From Glycine soja (Eukaryota; Streptophyta; Magnoliopsida; Fabales; Fabaceae), in contig NC_041005.1 of assembly GCF_004193775.1 (NCBI RefSeq), positions 5,458,501 to 5,522,500 on the forward strand: DNA of 64,000 nucleotides. Direction: 5' to 3'. The stretch's first letter is position 1. The number at the start of each line of letters is the position of its first letter. Positions 26,281-36,398 of this stretch are shown here, one piece after another. The position numbers and the translations under genes are program-made. Below the pieces are notes generated by a model that worked only from the letters and a program-made list of their open reading frames with translations, was not told the DNA's origin and searched no databases.

Positions 26281-26530
26281 GAGTAAACACTCATTTAGCC
26301 ATCCAAAGTTCCATGAGTCATCACATCACATTAGTACTCCAAAATTTCTCGCCACCAAATTAATCCACCAAAGATTCTTCCTATCAGTACTTTAGTCCCT
26401 CAAAGATCTAAAATGGAGGATAAAAATGAAACAAAAAGAACTTTGAGGGACTAACTTATTGCCCAAAATTTTTGGAAGACTAATGTGATGGTACTCGTAA
26501 TTTTAGAGGATCAAATTGCAGGTTTACTCT
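26281..26530. mobile_element. Foldback element with GAGTAAAC ends
   Basis: The left end GAGTAAACACTCATTTAGCC is mirrored by the right end TGCAGGTTTACTC. Internal blocks pair too, for example CATCACATCACATTAGT against ACTAATGTGATGG and TAGTCCCTCAAAG against CTTTGAGGGACTA. About 250 bp, non-coding, in the intron between exons 4 and 5 of the transporter pseudogene. Confidence 0.65.
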
Positions 26531-26608
26531 TTTATTTTTTAATAGAATGCACATCAACTTACCCATTTAAAAGAGGATGCAGGAGGAGAGCATTTGGAAA
26601 TATTTTAA

Positions 26609-26881
26609 AGGTTTAATTACTCATTTAATCCCTATAATTATGCAAACTTTACCTTTTAATCCTTATACTTAAAAATCGTCCATTTTCGTACTTATGCATA
26701 TCATTTTTAGTCCTTATACATACCATTTTCTATCCCTTTAGTCCCTACAGTCTAAACTCATAGGGAGTAGAAGGAATTGAAAATAGTATGTATATTAAGG
26801 ACTAAAAGGGATGATTTTTAAATAAAGGGACTAAAAGGTAAAGTTTGTATAACTATAGAGACCAAATGAGTAATTAAGCCT
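26609..26881. mobile_element. 273-bp TIR element with 7-bp target duplication
   Basis: The ends AGGTTTAATTACTCATTT and AAATGAGTAATTAAGCCT are inverted repeats, with pairing continuing inward (AAACTTTACCTTTTAATCC against GGACTAAAAGGTAAAGTTT). ATTTTAA flanks both sides (26602-26608 and 26882-26888). No coding capacity. It lies beside the 26281-26530 foldback in the same intron. Confidence 0.75.
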
Positions 26882-27902
26882 ATTTTAAATTAAATGTTCA
26901 ATGTACCATATTTACAATGCACATATTAAGTTTGTAAGTACAATAAGTACAGTCAATAAAATAATAAACCATGTGCTAAAATTCTATTTTTATTAAGAGG
27001 AATGGGGGTAAAAAAATCATCAAAGTCCTAACCATTTGATTTTAGAGTGTCTAATTCTATGTTATGTTAAGCTATAAGGGGAGGACAGATGAATGGTTTT
27101 ATTATATTTCTAAGACTATGGAACATTTTCCAGTCTACCTAAATTATACATTTCACATATGTCACCAAAATTTCACACGCAATTAAGTCATCAAAGATTT
27201 ATTTGAATACAATATGGATCTGTATGTCACATCATGCAATTGAAAGAAAGTAATCTACCTGAAAATGACAGAAGGTGAGTACCTCTGCCCCACCAGCATA
27301 ATTTCTACAAGCATAGTAAATACCACTGTGGTCCTCCTAAGGGTGGTGTACATAGGAACATTTACTCCACGAACAGACTCCATGGTGACTAGCTTTTGAC
27401 AGGAAAAAAACAGGAGTGCATGAAAAAATAGAAAGAGAAACTAATAGGGATTGGGGCAAGGGAAGTTGCTCTTACGAACCCTTTAGTCTAAAATGAAGAG
27501 ATTAAATCACAGTTGAAAATTTGTCCTATAAATAAAGGAAGGGCATACCATGTAAAGTAAATAAGCTCCTGCCAAAGAAAGAGTGTGCTTCAAAGTCCTC
27601 AGTGGAACAAATCCATTTGAGTTATCTGCCATAATTACTGATTCGCCTGCTATGAAAGAAATTATCCTCCAGTGCCTCAATACATAAAGAAAACAACATG
27701 AACATACCATCTGCAGTGGTAAGAAGTATAGAATAATATATAAAAATGTGAAAAAGATCTAATGGAGATCCAGGATGATTTGATTGGTATTCAAGTTGCA
27801 AGGCCAAAGTGGTCAACCAAGGCATAGACACCACACACTTTACTATACATTTTATTTTACATTCTAGGTGTAGAAATTCTGAACAAAAAAAAAAAAAAGG
27901 AG

Positions 27903-29744
27903 TGTTTCAAGGAGTGGTCTAGGTGTAGAAATTCTAAAACTTGGGATAAGTATAAGATAGCTAGAAATGAAACCAAAAAGGCGGTGAGTGAGGCAAGAGC
28001 CCAAGCTTTTGACGGACTATACCAAGCTCTAGGAACCAGGGACGGAGAAAGATCTATATATAGGCTTGCTAAGGGTAGAGAGAGGAAGACTAGAGATTTG
28101 GATCAAGTAAAGTGTGTTAAGGATGAAGAAGGCAAAGTCTTAGTGCATGAAAAAGATATCAAGGAAAGGTGGAAGGCGTATTTCCACAACTTATTTAATG
28201 ATGGATATGAATATGACTCTAGCAGTCTAGACACAAGAGAAGAGGACCGGAACTATAAGTACTATCGTCGGATTCAGAAACAGGAAGTAAAGGAAGCGTT
28301 GAAAAGAATGAGTAATGGTAAGGCGGTGGGGCCAGACAACATACCTATTGAAGTGTGGAAAACTCTTGGAGATAGAGGTCTTGAGTGGCTCACCGAACTC
28401 TTTAACGAAATTATGAGGTCAAAACGCATGCCGGAGGAATGGAGGAGAAGCACGTTAGTGCCAATCTATAAGAACAAGGGGGATATACAAAATTGTGCAA
28501 ATTATAGGGGAATCAAGCTCATGAGTCATACCATGAAATTATGGGAAAGAGTGATCGAACGGAGATTAAGAAAGGAGACTCAAGTTACTGAGAATCAATT
28601 TGATTTCATGCCGGGAAGGTCGACCATGGAAGCGATTTATTTATTACGGCGGGTGATGGAGCAATATCGCATGGCCCAACAAGACTTGCACTTGATTTTT
28701 ATTGACTTGGAGAAAGCGTATGATAGAGTGCCTAGAGAGATTTTGTGGAAAGCTCTAGAGAAGAAAGGGGTTAGGGTTGCATATATTCGAGCTATCCAAG
28801 ATATGTATGATAGGGTATCGACTAGTGTTAGGACACAGGGGGGGGAGTCAGACGATTTTCCCATCACAATTGGTTTACATCAAGGGTCAACCCTTAGCCC
28901 CTACCTTTTTACCTTAATTCTGGATGTCCTCACGGAACAAATCCAAGAGATAGCGCCGAGATGCATGTTTTTTGCAGATGACATAGTCTTCCTTGGAGAG
29001 TCGAGGGAGGAGTTGAATGAGAGGTTGGAAACTTGGAGACGAGCTCTAGAAACACATGGCTTTCGCCTAAGCAGAAGCAAATCGGAGTATATGGAATGTA
29101 AGTTCAACAATAGAAGGAGGGTTTCTAACTCAGAGGTGAAAATAGGAGACCATATTATCCCTCAAGTCACACGGTTTAAATATCTTGGGTCTGTAATACA
29201 GGATGATGGGGAAATTGAAGGGGATGTGAATCATCGCATTCAAGCAGGATGGATGAAATGGAGAAAAGCATCGGGGGTGTTATGTGATGCAAAGGTACCG
29301 ATCAAGCTAAAGGGAAAGTTTTATCGGACTGCGGTAAGACCGGCGATTTTGTACGGAACAGAATGTTGGGCGGTCAAGAGCCAACATGAGAATAAAGTAG
29401 GTGTAGCGGAGATGAGGATGTTGCGGTGGATGTGTGGTAAGACTCGACAGGATAAAATTAGAAACGAAGCTATTAGAGAGAGGGTTGGAGTAGCGCCTAT
29501 TGTAGAGAAGATGGTGGAAAATAGACTTAGGTGGTTTGGGCATGTAGAGAGAAGACCGGTAGACTCTGTAGTGAGGAGAGTAGACCAGATGGAGAGAAGA
29601 CAAACAATTCGAGGCAGAGGAAGACCCAAAAAGACTATAAGAGAGGTTATCAAAAAGGATCTCGAACTTAATGATTTGGATAAAAGTATGGTACTTAATA
29701 GAACATTATGGCGGAAGTTGATCCATGTAGCTGACCCCACCTAG
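27903..29744 (+). CDS. Reverse transcriptase of the RTE LINE (C-terminal portion)
   Basis: An uninterrupted frame of just over 600 codons without stops. It includes NGKAVGPDNIPIEVWKTL, LVPIYKNKGDIQNCANYRG, motif A FIDLEKAYDRVP (28698 on), GLHQGSTLSPYLF and the catalytic FADD box at 28971-28982 (Phe instead of the usual Tyr in YADD). The thumb and C-terminal region (WFGHVERRP, GRGRPKKT) is of RTE type. There is no ATG at its start, and the endonuclease domain is absent, so the copy is not autonomous even though the frame is open. The intact frame points to a recent insertion. Confidence 0.85.
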   Translation, partial: CFKEWSRCRNSKTWDKYKIARNETKKAVSEARAQAFDGLYQALGTRDGERSIYRLAKGRERKTRDLDQVKCVKDEEGKVLVHEKDIKERWKAYFHNLFNDGYEYDSSSLDTREEDRNYKYYRRIQKQEVKEALKRMSNGKAVGPDNIPIEVWKTLGDRGLEWLTELFNEIMRSKRMPEEWRRSTLVPIYKNKGDIQNCANYRGIKLMSHTMKLWERVIERRLRKETQVTENQFDFMPGRSTMEAIYLLRRVMEQYRMAQQDLHLIFIDLEKAYDRVPREILWKALEKKGVRVAYIRAIQDMYDRVSTSVRTQGGESDDFPITIGLHQGSTLSPYLFTLILDVLTEQIQEIAPRCMFFADDIVFLGESREELNERLETWRRALETHGFRLSRSKSEYMECKFNNRRRVSNSEVKIGDHIIPQVTRFKYLGSVIQDDGEIEGDVNHRIQAGWMKWRKASGVLCDAKVPIKLKGKFYRTAVRPAILYGTECWAVKSQHENKVGVAEMRMLRWMCGKTRQDKIRNEAIRERVGVAPIVEKMVENRLRWFGHVERRPVDSVVRRVDQMERRQTIRGRGRPKKTIREVIKKDLELNDLDKSMVLNRTLWRKLIHVADPT

Positions 29745-29777
29745 TGGGATAAGGCGTTGTTGTTGTTGTTGTTGTTG
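27903..29777 (+). mobile_element. 5'-truncated RTE-type LINE
   Basis: Retroelement homology starts at about 27903 (CFKEWSRCRNSKTWDKY in frame) and ends after the stop codon with CACCTAGTGGGATAAGGC and a (GTT)n tail at 29756-29777. A short 3' trinucleotide repeat instead of poly(A) is typical of plant RTE/BovB-clade LINEs. The apurinic-endonuclease half is missing, so the copy is 5'-truncated. It is inserted in intron 2 of the transporter pseudogene, in the opposite orientation. An 18-bp repeat at the 5' junction is listed under findings. No clear target duplication was found. Confidence 0.85.
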
Positions 29778-30096
29778 ATATCATTACTTTCTATCACAAA
29801 TGTATGAAATATAACTTTTGCATTGTTGCTTTAACTAATTTGGATAATCCCTAATAATTGAGTATTTGAGTTTGAAGAACTTCAACTCTTACAGGGATTC
29901 TGTTTGATTGTAAGAACACCTAAGTTTCAGTTGAGAAAGATGCTCAAGAGCATTGGAAGAGTAAAACAGGAGGAAGATAAGGCGCAGTAGCAGACTGGGA
30001 AAGAGAGGGACAGAGAATCAGAAAAAGAAAAAAGATTGCAAGTTTACTGTAGGCACTATCAATTTATAGATATAACCTTTACTGTAATCCTCAAAA

Positions 30097-30647
30097 GGTA
30101 TGTTTGGTAGTTGGGTTTCGTGGGGAAGGGAGGACATTTTCCATTTCTAACAAATTTTTGTAAATTTGATCAAATTTTAAAACTATGCATTTTCAATGTA
30201 AAAAAGTTTGCATGGTCTACCGATCAGAAATCATTGTCGAAATGACTTTTAAGATTATTATAATAAAACTCAACAAACTTATCATATGTGATGATTTGTA
30301 ATTGGGTGACAGTATAAAAATCTTTTACAATCAATGCGTATATTATTTACTCATAAACTTGAGAGTTTGATTTTCGTGCCCTCAGTGTAAACTTTTATAT
30401 TGTAAATCAATCAGAAATAATCTTAGACATGACTTTTAAAATAATTATTAAAAAAGTCAACATGTTTATCTTACATAACAATCTATGATTGGATTACTGC
30501 ATGGCAATCTATGATTGGATTTAAGTGTATGTCAATATGTGATTGGATGACGGTGTAAAAACCTTTACACTGTCCATGCATTCTAATTAAGTACTAAATT
30601 TGTCCTCTCTTCCCTTTCCCCCCTAAAGATCCACTACCAAACATACC
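30097..30647. mobile_element. TIR element with GGTATGTTTGGTAG ends
   Basis: GGTATGTTTGGTAGTTGGG at 30097 is mirrored by CTACCAAACATACC ending at 30647. Pairing GGGGAAGGGAGGACA against TGTCCTCTCTTCCCT continues inward. The centre holds AT-rich DNA with repeated CAATCTATGATTGGAT-like blocks. It lies in intron 2 of the transporter pseudogene. No target duplication was seen, and no transposase. Confidence 0.6.
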
Positions 30648-31353
30648 GTAAACTAAAGCCACAACAGTCATCATTTTGGTCTTCCAAAGAATCTCGACAT
30701 CAATTCTATCCCTTGAAAGATATTTATCATTCGCATTCTTGCTTTTAAGAATGGCGAAGAACAAAGTTATTTCGGTTTACAATTTTGAGTAAGTAGTGCC
30801 TGAAATTCTTACTACAACAAAGTAGTGGCACGTGTAGGCTTGTCTCGTTTGAACCATGTGAGTAACATGAAAAGACCTATTTGAATGCCAAATAAATTTG
30901 GAGAGATCATTGACTACGTCAAACATATCATGAGCATAATGGCGTATTGCTCAGACAGGAGAACTATAACTTTCACCGAAATAATAATAATAAAAATGAA
31001 AATGTGGATGAACCTGAAGAAGCGTGATGACACCTGCAGATGGGAAGTGAAAAGACGAAAGAGCACTACAAGACAAAAAAAAAACAGATTAACAAGTGAT
31101 TTATGAAAGCCTAAACACGCGCAGTGAATGAGAGAGTTTCAACAATTAGTTTAATTGGAGAATTAAAATAAAATGAAGCAAAAATTGGAGTGGAACCTGC
31201 ACATGACATGTAAGAGATGGCAGTATAAATCCTTCGTGTTTGGAAGGTCTTGTTATTGTCGGCTTTCAAAAGCCACTCTCGGTCTTCGTCGTTAGGAGGA
31301 TCCGATACCGGAAGCATCAGATTCTCCGACGAATACGACGGCTTCAGAGGCAT

Positions 31354-33499
31354 TCCGCGGTTCTCAACGTCTGAGTGTCACGATTCCTAACTCGTGACTC
31401 ACTGTCCAAACCCGCCGGCGTCTCTCTCTGCTCCGATTCAGATCCTTAAACTTACTGATTGGTGAAAGAGAGATGACAAATTATTATTTTTTACGCCAAT
31501 ATTCTAGTACCAGTATAAACTTTTTTACATTAAGTAAATTAATTAATAAGAAGAGAAGAGAGAATTGTGAGATGAAATAAATGATCTAAGGAAGAAAAAT
31601 AAAATAGAGACAATCATGTTAAAAAAAGGCTTAATCGTTATTTATTTTGGTCCACTAATTCATTTTTTTAGGTTCAATTTAGTTTTTATTTTTAAAAATG
31701 TTTAATTTATTTATTAAGTTTAATTTTTTTAAAGGTTTAATTATGTCCTTTATTTTCTAAAATAAATATTATTTTATTTTCTTTCGTCACCTCCACCTTT
31801 CATCATTTTTAAAAAAATGAAAACGAGCTTGATTTTAAATGAGGTAAACTCATTCTAAAAAATAAAAAATTTAATTTAAAATAAAAACCTAAATTGAGCC
31901 TAATAAATAAATTAAAAGACTAAATTAAATATTTAAAATTAAGAAAGTTAAATTAAACTTAAAAAATAAATTAAAAAAATAAAATAATAATCAAATCAAT
32001 TCAAAAACGAACATGAGGTTGACTAATAACATATATTAACAATTTTGATTGATAAGATAAAAAAAATCATAACTAGGAACTAAAATGATATATTTTAAAC
32101 TATAAAATCTAAAAGAAAAAAATATTATAACTTTAAAAATCAAAAGGATTAATTAAACCTAAGAACATTAGGTCACATGTATAGTAATGTAATGAATTAA
32201 GAATAATTATATTTATACATTTTTTTCCATCTTTTTCCTCACCTCATTGTTTTCTCATTTCTTTTTCTTTTCTGTCATGTTACTTACCAAGTTACCATAT
32301 ATATTACTTTCTTCTTCCTTTCATCTCATTTCTTTTTCTTTTCTGTAATGTTACTTACCAAGTTACCATATATATTACTTTCTTCTTCATTTCACTTGCT
32401 TTCACTCTAAAATGGACTGTATACCTAACATTTTCAAACAGAAAATATGTTGCCGGCTTCGTGTATCTCAGAAATCAGAAGATTACCATCAAAAAATAAA
32501 TCAGAATATCATAAATTTTACGCATGGTAGTGATTTTTTATGTGCTTTTTTTTTTCTAATCTATAAATTTTATTTTGAAGGACTTCCTTGTCTCCCTTCA
32601 ATTTTCATCTACAATAATAATAAGAGAGAGCTCTAACGTTGCCACATTTTGTAGCAGTTTAGTTAGACAACGCGTAAAAGAAAGATCAGAAATGTCTTTA
32701 CTTTGTTTCCTCTAAAAAGGAAGTTGTTCTGGATTGTTATGAGAAATTAAACCGAGTAATCATGATTTGCACACAATAATTACGGTTACATTTAAAAATT
32801 TTGATTTTACATTACCATAGTCAATGCAATTGACAACTTGACAATCAGTGGTGATTTCAATTTATGCTTTGGCTGACTGTGCTTTCACATTATCAAATTG
32901 TTAAACATCCAAAGGAAATCAAGTATAAAAGTATTTTATGTGTTTGAGAGGTAATTGCCAAGCTGTTTTTTTATTGGCCTATAGTTTATACACTATCTTA
33001 TAAACTTAACAAACATACTTTTTTTTTTATTGGTTTATCAAATTTTAAATGTTATTGATTTATAACATTTTTAATGTTATTTGAAGTGATGTTGGAATTT
33101 ATAATTTATTGTTATTTATTTTATTTTATCATTAATATTTTAATTTTTTTCATTTTCCCATTTAATATTATACTATTTTATTTAAATACTATTTGTATAA
33201 ATTATTACACTATAGATTGTTATTCATTATTAATTTTTAATAAACATTTGATCTAACAATTAAAAAAAACTTATTAATATTAATTTAAAAAACAAAACGT
33301 AATACCTAAAAACAGATCTTCGTCTATAAAATAACTCATAAAAAACGTTATATAAATATATCTTTTATAGTTTTATATAACTTTTATTATTATTAATTAG
33401 TTTAACAAATAATGTTATCAAATAATACTATTAATTCAATAAATTAACTTTAACAATTTTTAATGAAAAAACATTTTGAATTTTTTTAAGTAATTTATA
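31354..33499. other. Intergenic with a diverged foldback and a 71-bp duplication
   Basis: 31354-31450 is the likely promoter side of the transporter locus. 31630-32005 is a diverged, AT-rich inverted repeat (AGGCTTAATCG start, GTTCAATTTAGTTTTTATTT against AATAAAAACCTAAATTGAGC). 32253-32394 is a 71-bp tandem duplication. The rest is AT-rich with no supported gene. Confidence 0.5.
32253..32394. repeat. Two-copy 71-bp tandem duplication
   Basis: TCTCATTTCTTTTTCTTTTC followed by TTACTTACCAAGTTACCATA and TATATTACTTTCTTCTTC occurs twice, 71 bp apart, with only one or two differences. Confidence 0.9.
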
Positions 33500-33638
33500 T
33501 CTATATTAAAACTTTTCAATCACTGTCACGTGTCGGGAATTTGACAACTTTTTTAAAAAAAATTATTTTAATTTTACTCATTATATTATCTTTCACTTTT
33601 TTTTTCAAAACCCGTGTAATGTACGGGTTTCACGCTAG
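33500..33638 (+). mobile_element. 139-bp non-autonomous Helitron
   Basis: The 5' end is TCTATATTAAAAC, preceded by A at 33499. The 3' end is CTAG at 33635-33638, followed by T at 33639. Four bases before CTAG lies a hairpin with an 8-bp perfect stem, AAACCCGT (33608-33615) and ACGGGTTT (33623-33630). TC start, CTRR end, subterminal hairpin and insertion between A and T are the diagnostic Helitron features, all present here. CACGTGTC near the 5' end is also common in plant Helitrons. No protein is encoded. Confidence 0.88.
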
Positions 33639-33639
33639 T

Positions 33640-36000
33640 TTATCAAACCTCAAAACTAATTACGATGGGTGAAGGAATATAAAATAGGAGTTTAATATTT
33701 TGTTCTCTGTCAACTGAGATGGTAAAAAATCTGCAAAAGACTTGTGCATAAATGATGATACTCCATTAATAATTTACATCTTTTTGGTGCCCGCAACGGA
33801 TTCCTATTTTGTAATTTCAAATGTTTGTATTTTGTAATTATTTATGATTGATAGATTAAAAAGATAATGGAAGACATTAATAACTTACATAATGAAAATG
33901 TTACACATGATTTCAATAATACATTTTAAACGAGTTAAAGATAATGCATTATTACTCTTCACACAGTTATAAGTTAATGTACTTAAACTAACATGGATAA
34001 TAAGCACTTTTAACGATAAGACCAAAGTTTTCTTATCCTCCAATCCATGGTTAAGTTAGCCAAGCTTTCTCTGGGAACTTAAACCATAGTGCGTTGATGC
34101 ATATCGCTTCCTTGAAGTGGGCCATCCATTAAACTAGAGAACAGAACCTTGCCACGCTTTGCTTTGCATATCTTTCCACCATCAAGATTCGAGAGTGACA
34201 TCCTATCCATCAGTTTACATTTTTACTCAGATTAAAAGTAAAAATTATACATCAAACTTTATTTTTAGCCATCAAGAAGAGGATAAGTAACCAAAAGTGA
34301 ATCATATCACTTTTTCTTTTCTTGACATAAACTCTACTGATTATAAAAGCAAATGCTTGAAGATAAACTCAAAAGGTTAATTCATGTATCGTGATCCAAA
34401 CGAAAAAGCGTGTGAATCAATGATGTAGGATTATTTTAGTTAAAGTAGAAATCTTAATTTGAGCCTTATATATATATAGCTATGTTAAATATTTAGAAGA
34501 AAAATTTTATTATCTATAATAATCTTATAGAATTATCTCCTGTGAAAAATACTTGATATTGAGGCAAATAAAATGTAATGTAATCCATTTAAGAAATTAA
34601 ACTTTCTCAACAAGTGTTCTTTTTCTGGCATGCAAATAGATTTGAAGATCGAAACTGATCACATGTTTGAGTTTAACTTTATTTCTTGACGAATTAATTA
34701 CGTTATCCTCCAAAGTAATTTTGAATATAGACAAGCATGGCACTTGTCAACACTGATGCAAAAACCAAGTGCTGGATGTGGTGAGTTGTAGGGTGTGGGA
34801 GCAGTAATCAATGCCAGGTAAAGGGCAAGCAATGAATTGGACCTATCATATTTTTGGGGTCCTACTAGTTGAGTTTGCAACCTTCACCGCACGAGAACTA
34901 AATGATAGACCCTGGTTCCAGTGGTCGTGCGGGGTTCAGTGAATAGCATAAGTTCCCATTTCCCTTGCACCATCACGTGGCCTTCACAAGGTCTACACCT
35001 CTGGACCAGCACTCCATTTTGCTCTATTCCTAACCCAACACTACCATTTTGGACCATGTACCTAACCATACTATATGTCGAGCACAACTTTCACTATACA
35101 TGGACTAGAATCAATAGTGTGGAATAAAAACACACACAAACAAACCCAATTGAAACAAACATTATTAATTAGTTGTTTAATTTCTAAGAGAAACATGTTA
35201 CAAGGTAGCTATAGGGGATTAATTAATTAATTAATTCATTCATTAATTAATTGAAAATGTTATTGTAATCAAATAATCAACTAAGGTGAAGCGAATATTT
35301 CCTACTAGCTAAGTGGAAACAAGGAAGTTGTGTGAGTTCTAAAATCATGATACGTTTGACGGGCATCAGCCGACACATTGGACATATTAGCAAACAATAT
35401 CAACAGGTGCATGCATGAACTCCTAGTTTCTTTGTTTTTTCTTTTGTTTGTTTGGAAGCTAGCTAACTCTTTCATAATAAACTAGGTTAAACTAATAGTG
35501 TTTTGTTTGATACATGGTCAAGCGGGGCATTTATGATTAGAGGCTCAAGAGTTTGATATACAAGTTCAGCATACATGATTTATCAGAATCAGAAGCTACT
35601 CTGGTGGCGACACAAAATTTGACACACGAAGTTGGCTATAAAGAGATTCCATTAGAAAAGGAAGAAGAAGAAAAAAAGTGGATGGCCAATCGTATCATAA
35701 ACAAATACAAGTTGTTCCGCTTGATAAATAAACATTATATATATATTTATATGTCTGTGTCTTATTTATCTTTAAATGGATCAACACATTGTTTTCAAGA
35801 TTAGATTCTCCCTGCTGTTGATGAACCTAATCCGTAGTCTTTTCAGAATGATCATCTTCACCAAATTATGGTGTTAATGAATATGACAATTCCCTAAAAC
35901 ATTAATACATTATTAATATATACTTTATATTAAGTAGTAGTATATAATAAATAAACCCAAGCAATGAAAAAAAAAGAAGCTAGAGAGAGAAAGAGAATAA
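33640..36000. other. Intergenic upstream of the Aux/IAA gene
   Basis: No gene is supported. Contains an (ATTA)n tract near 35219-35250. The open frames at 34698-35127 (both strands) and 35553-35804 lack motifs and splice context. Confidence 0.5.
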
Positions 36001-36032
36001 ATGTATAGGTGGGGACACATGGCAGTAAAATT

Positions 36033-36038
36033 GAGACA
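36033..36038 (-). promoter_or_regulatory. Auxin response element (GAGACA)
   Basis: GAGACA is the reverse of the ARF-binding core TGTCTC. It lies 366 bp upstream of the Aux/IAA start codon. A six-base match alone is weak; the context of an auxin-response gene makes it worth listing. Confidence 0.4.
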
Positions 36039-36138
36039 ACTAAAAGAAAACGGGTAAAGTGGCTGTGGCACGTTGGTGCTCTCATTCCTCAACTAGCTTA
36101 TAATGCTGCTTCTCTTTTAGCCGACCCAACTTCCATGC

Positions 36139-36144
36139 TGTCTC
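36139..36144 (+). promoter_or_regulatory. Auxin response element (TGTCTC)
   Basis: A TGTCTC core, 260 bp upstream of the Aux/IAA ATG and in opposite orientation to the GAGACA at 36033. The pair sits about 100 bp apart, which is too far for a classical closely spaced inverted pair. Confidence 0.45.
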
Positions 36145-36209
36145 AAACTATCCTTGTTTCACAAGACAATAATCCTTTTCGTTCCTTTGCCTCACTCACT
36201 CATGCACAA

Positions 36210-36243
36210 ACGCGCGCGCATATATATATATATATATATATGC
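36210..36243. repeat. Alternating purine-pyrimidine tract (CG)n(AT)n
   Basis: An unbroken alternating run, CGCGCGCGC followed by ATAT repeats, about 150 bp upstream of the Aux/IAA start codon, in the probable 5' UTR or core promoter. Confidence 0.9.
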
Positions 36244-36398
36244 TTAGTACAAGTCCCAAAGGGCAAATAATCCCAATAACTTTGAGAAAGCTAGCTAGAG
36301 AGCTATATCTAACTTTGAAAATTTGCCCAATATACATGTTCTACTTTGCCTATTGCAACATATCCTATAGTTAGCTTCTTAGTTCTTACATTACATAC

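Larger units (their letters stand above)
22869..31353 (-). pseudogene. UGNT1-like Golgi nucleotide-sugar transporter, frame-shifted copy
   Basis: Ten exon matches in order: 31353-31197, 31065-31014, 27710-27549, 27392-27259, 26130-26000, 25892-25848, 25725-25628, 24507-24402, 23082-23026 and 22943-22869. They cover a 10-helix nucleotide-sugar transporter of the UDP-GlcNAc transporter UGNT1 family (AT4G32272, from memory). Preserved parts include GVNVPMYTTLRRTTVVFTML, VFGAFVVGARDLSFDAYGYA, SGLNSFGLMWCNG, DLFTIGFGWIIFGGLPFDF and GQLLGFVGSGLYAYYKLIG, ending in TAA. Splice sites are intact. Exon 2 is 52 nt instead of an expected 77: it keeps the start (VLFRLF-like) and the end (FPSA.VITLLQ) but lacks the middle. 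Exon 8 is 106 nt instead of 108, losing two bases at 24429/24430 in the conserved NSALTQTICGNLK block, which then meets a stop; the Ile codon of TIC reads Lys. An intact gene would give about 347 aa. An N-truncated product from the ATG at 27710 cannot be excluded. Confidence 0.8.
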
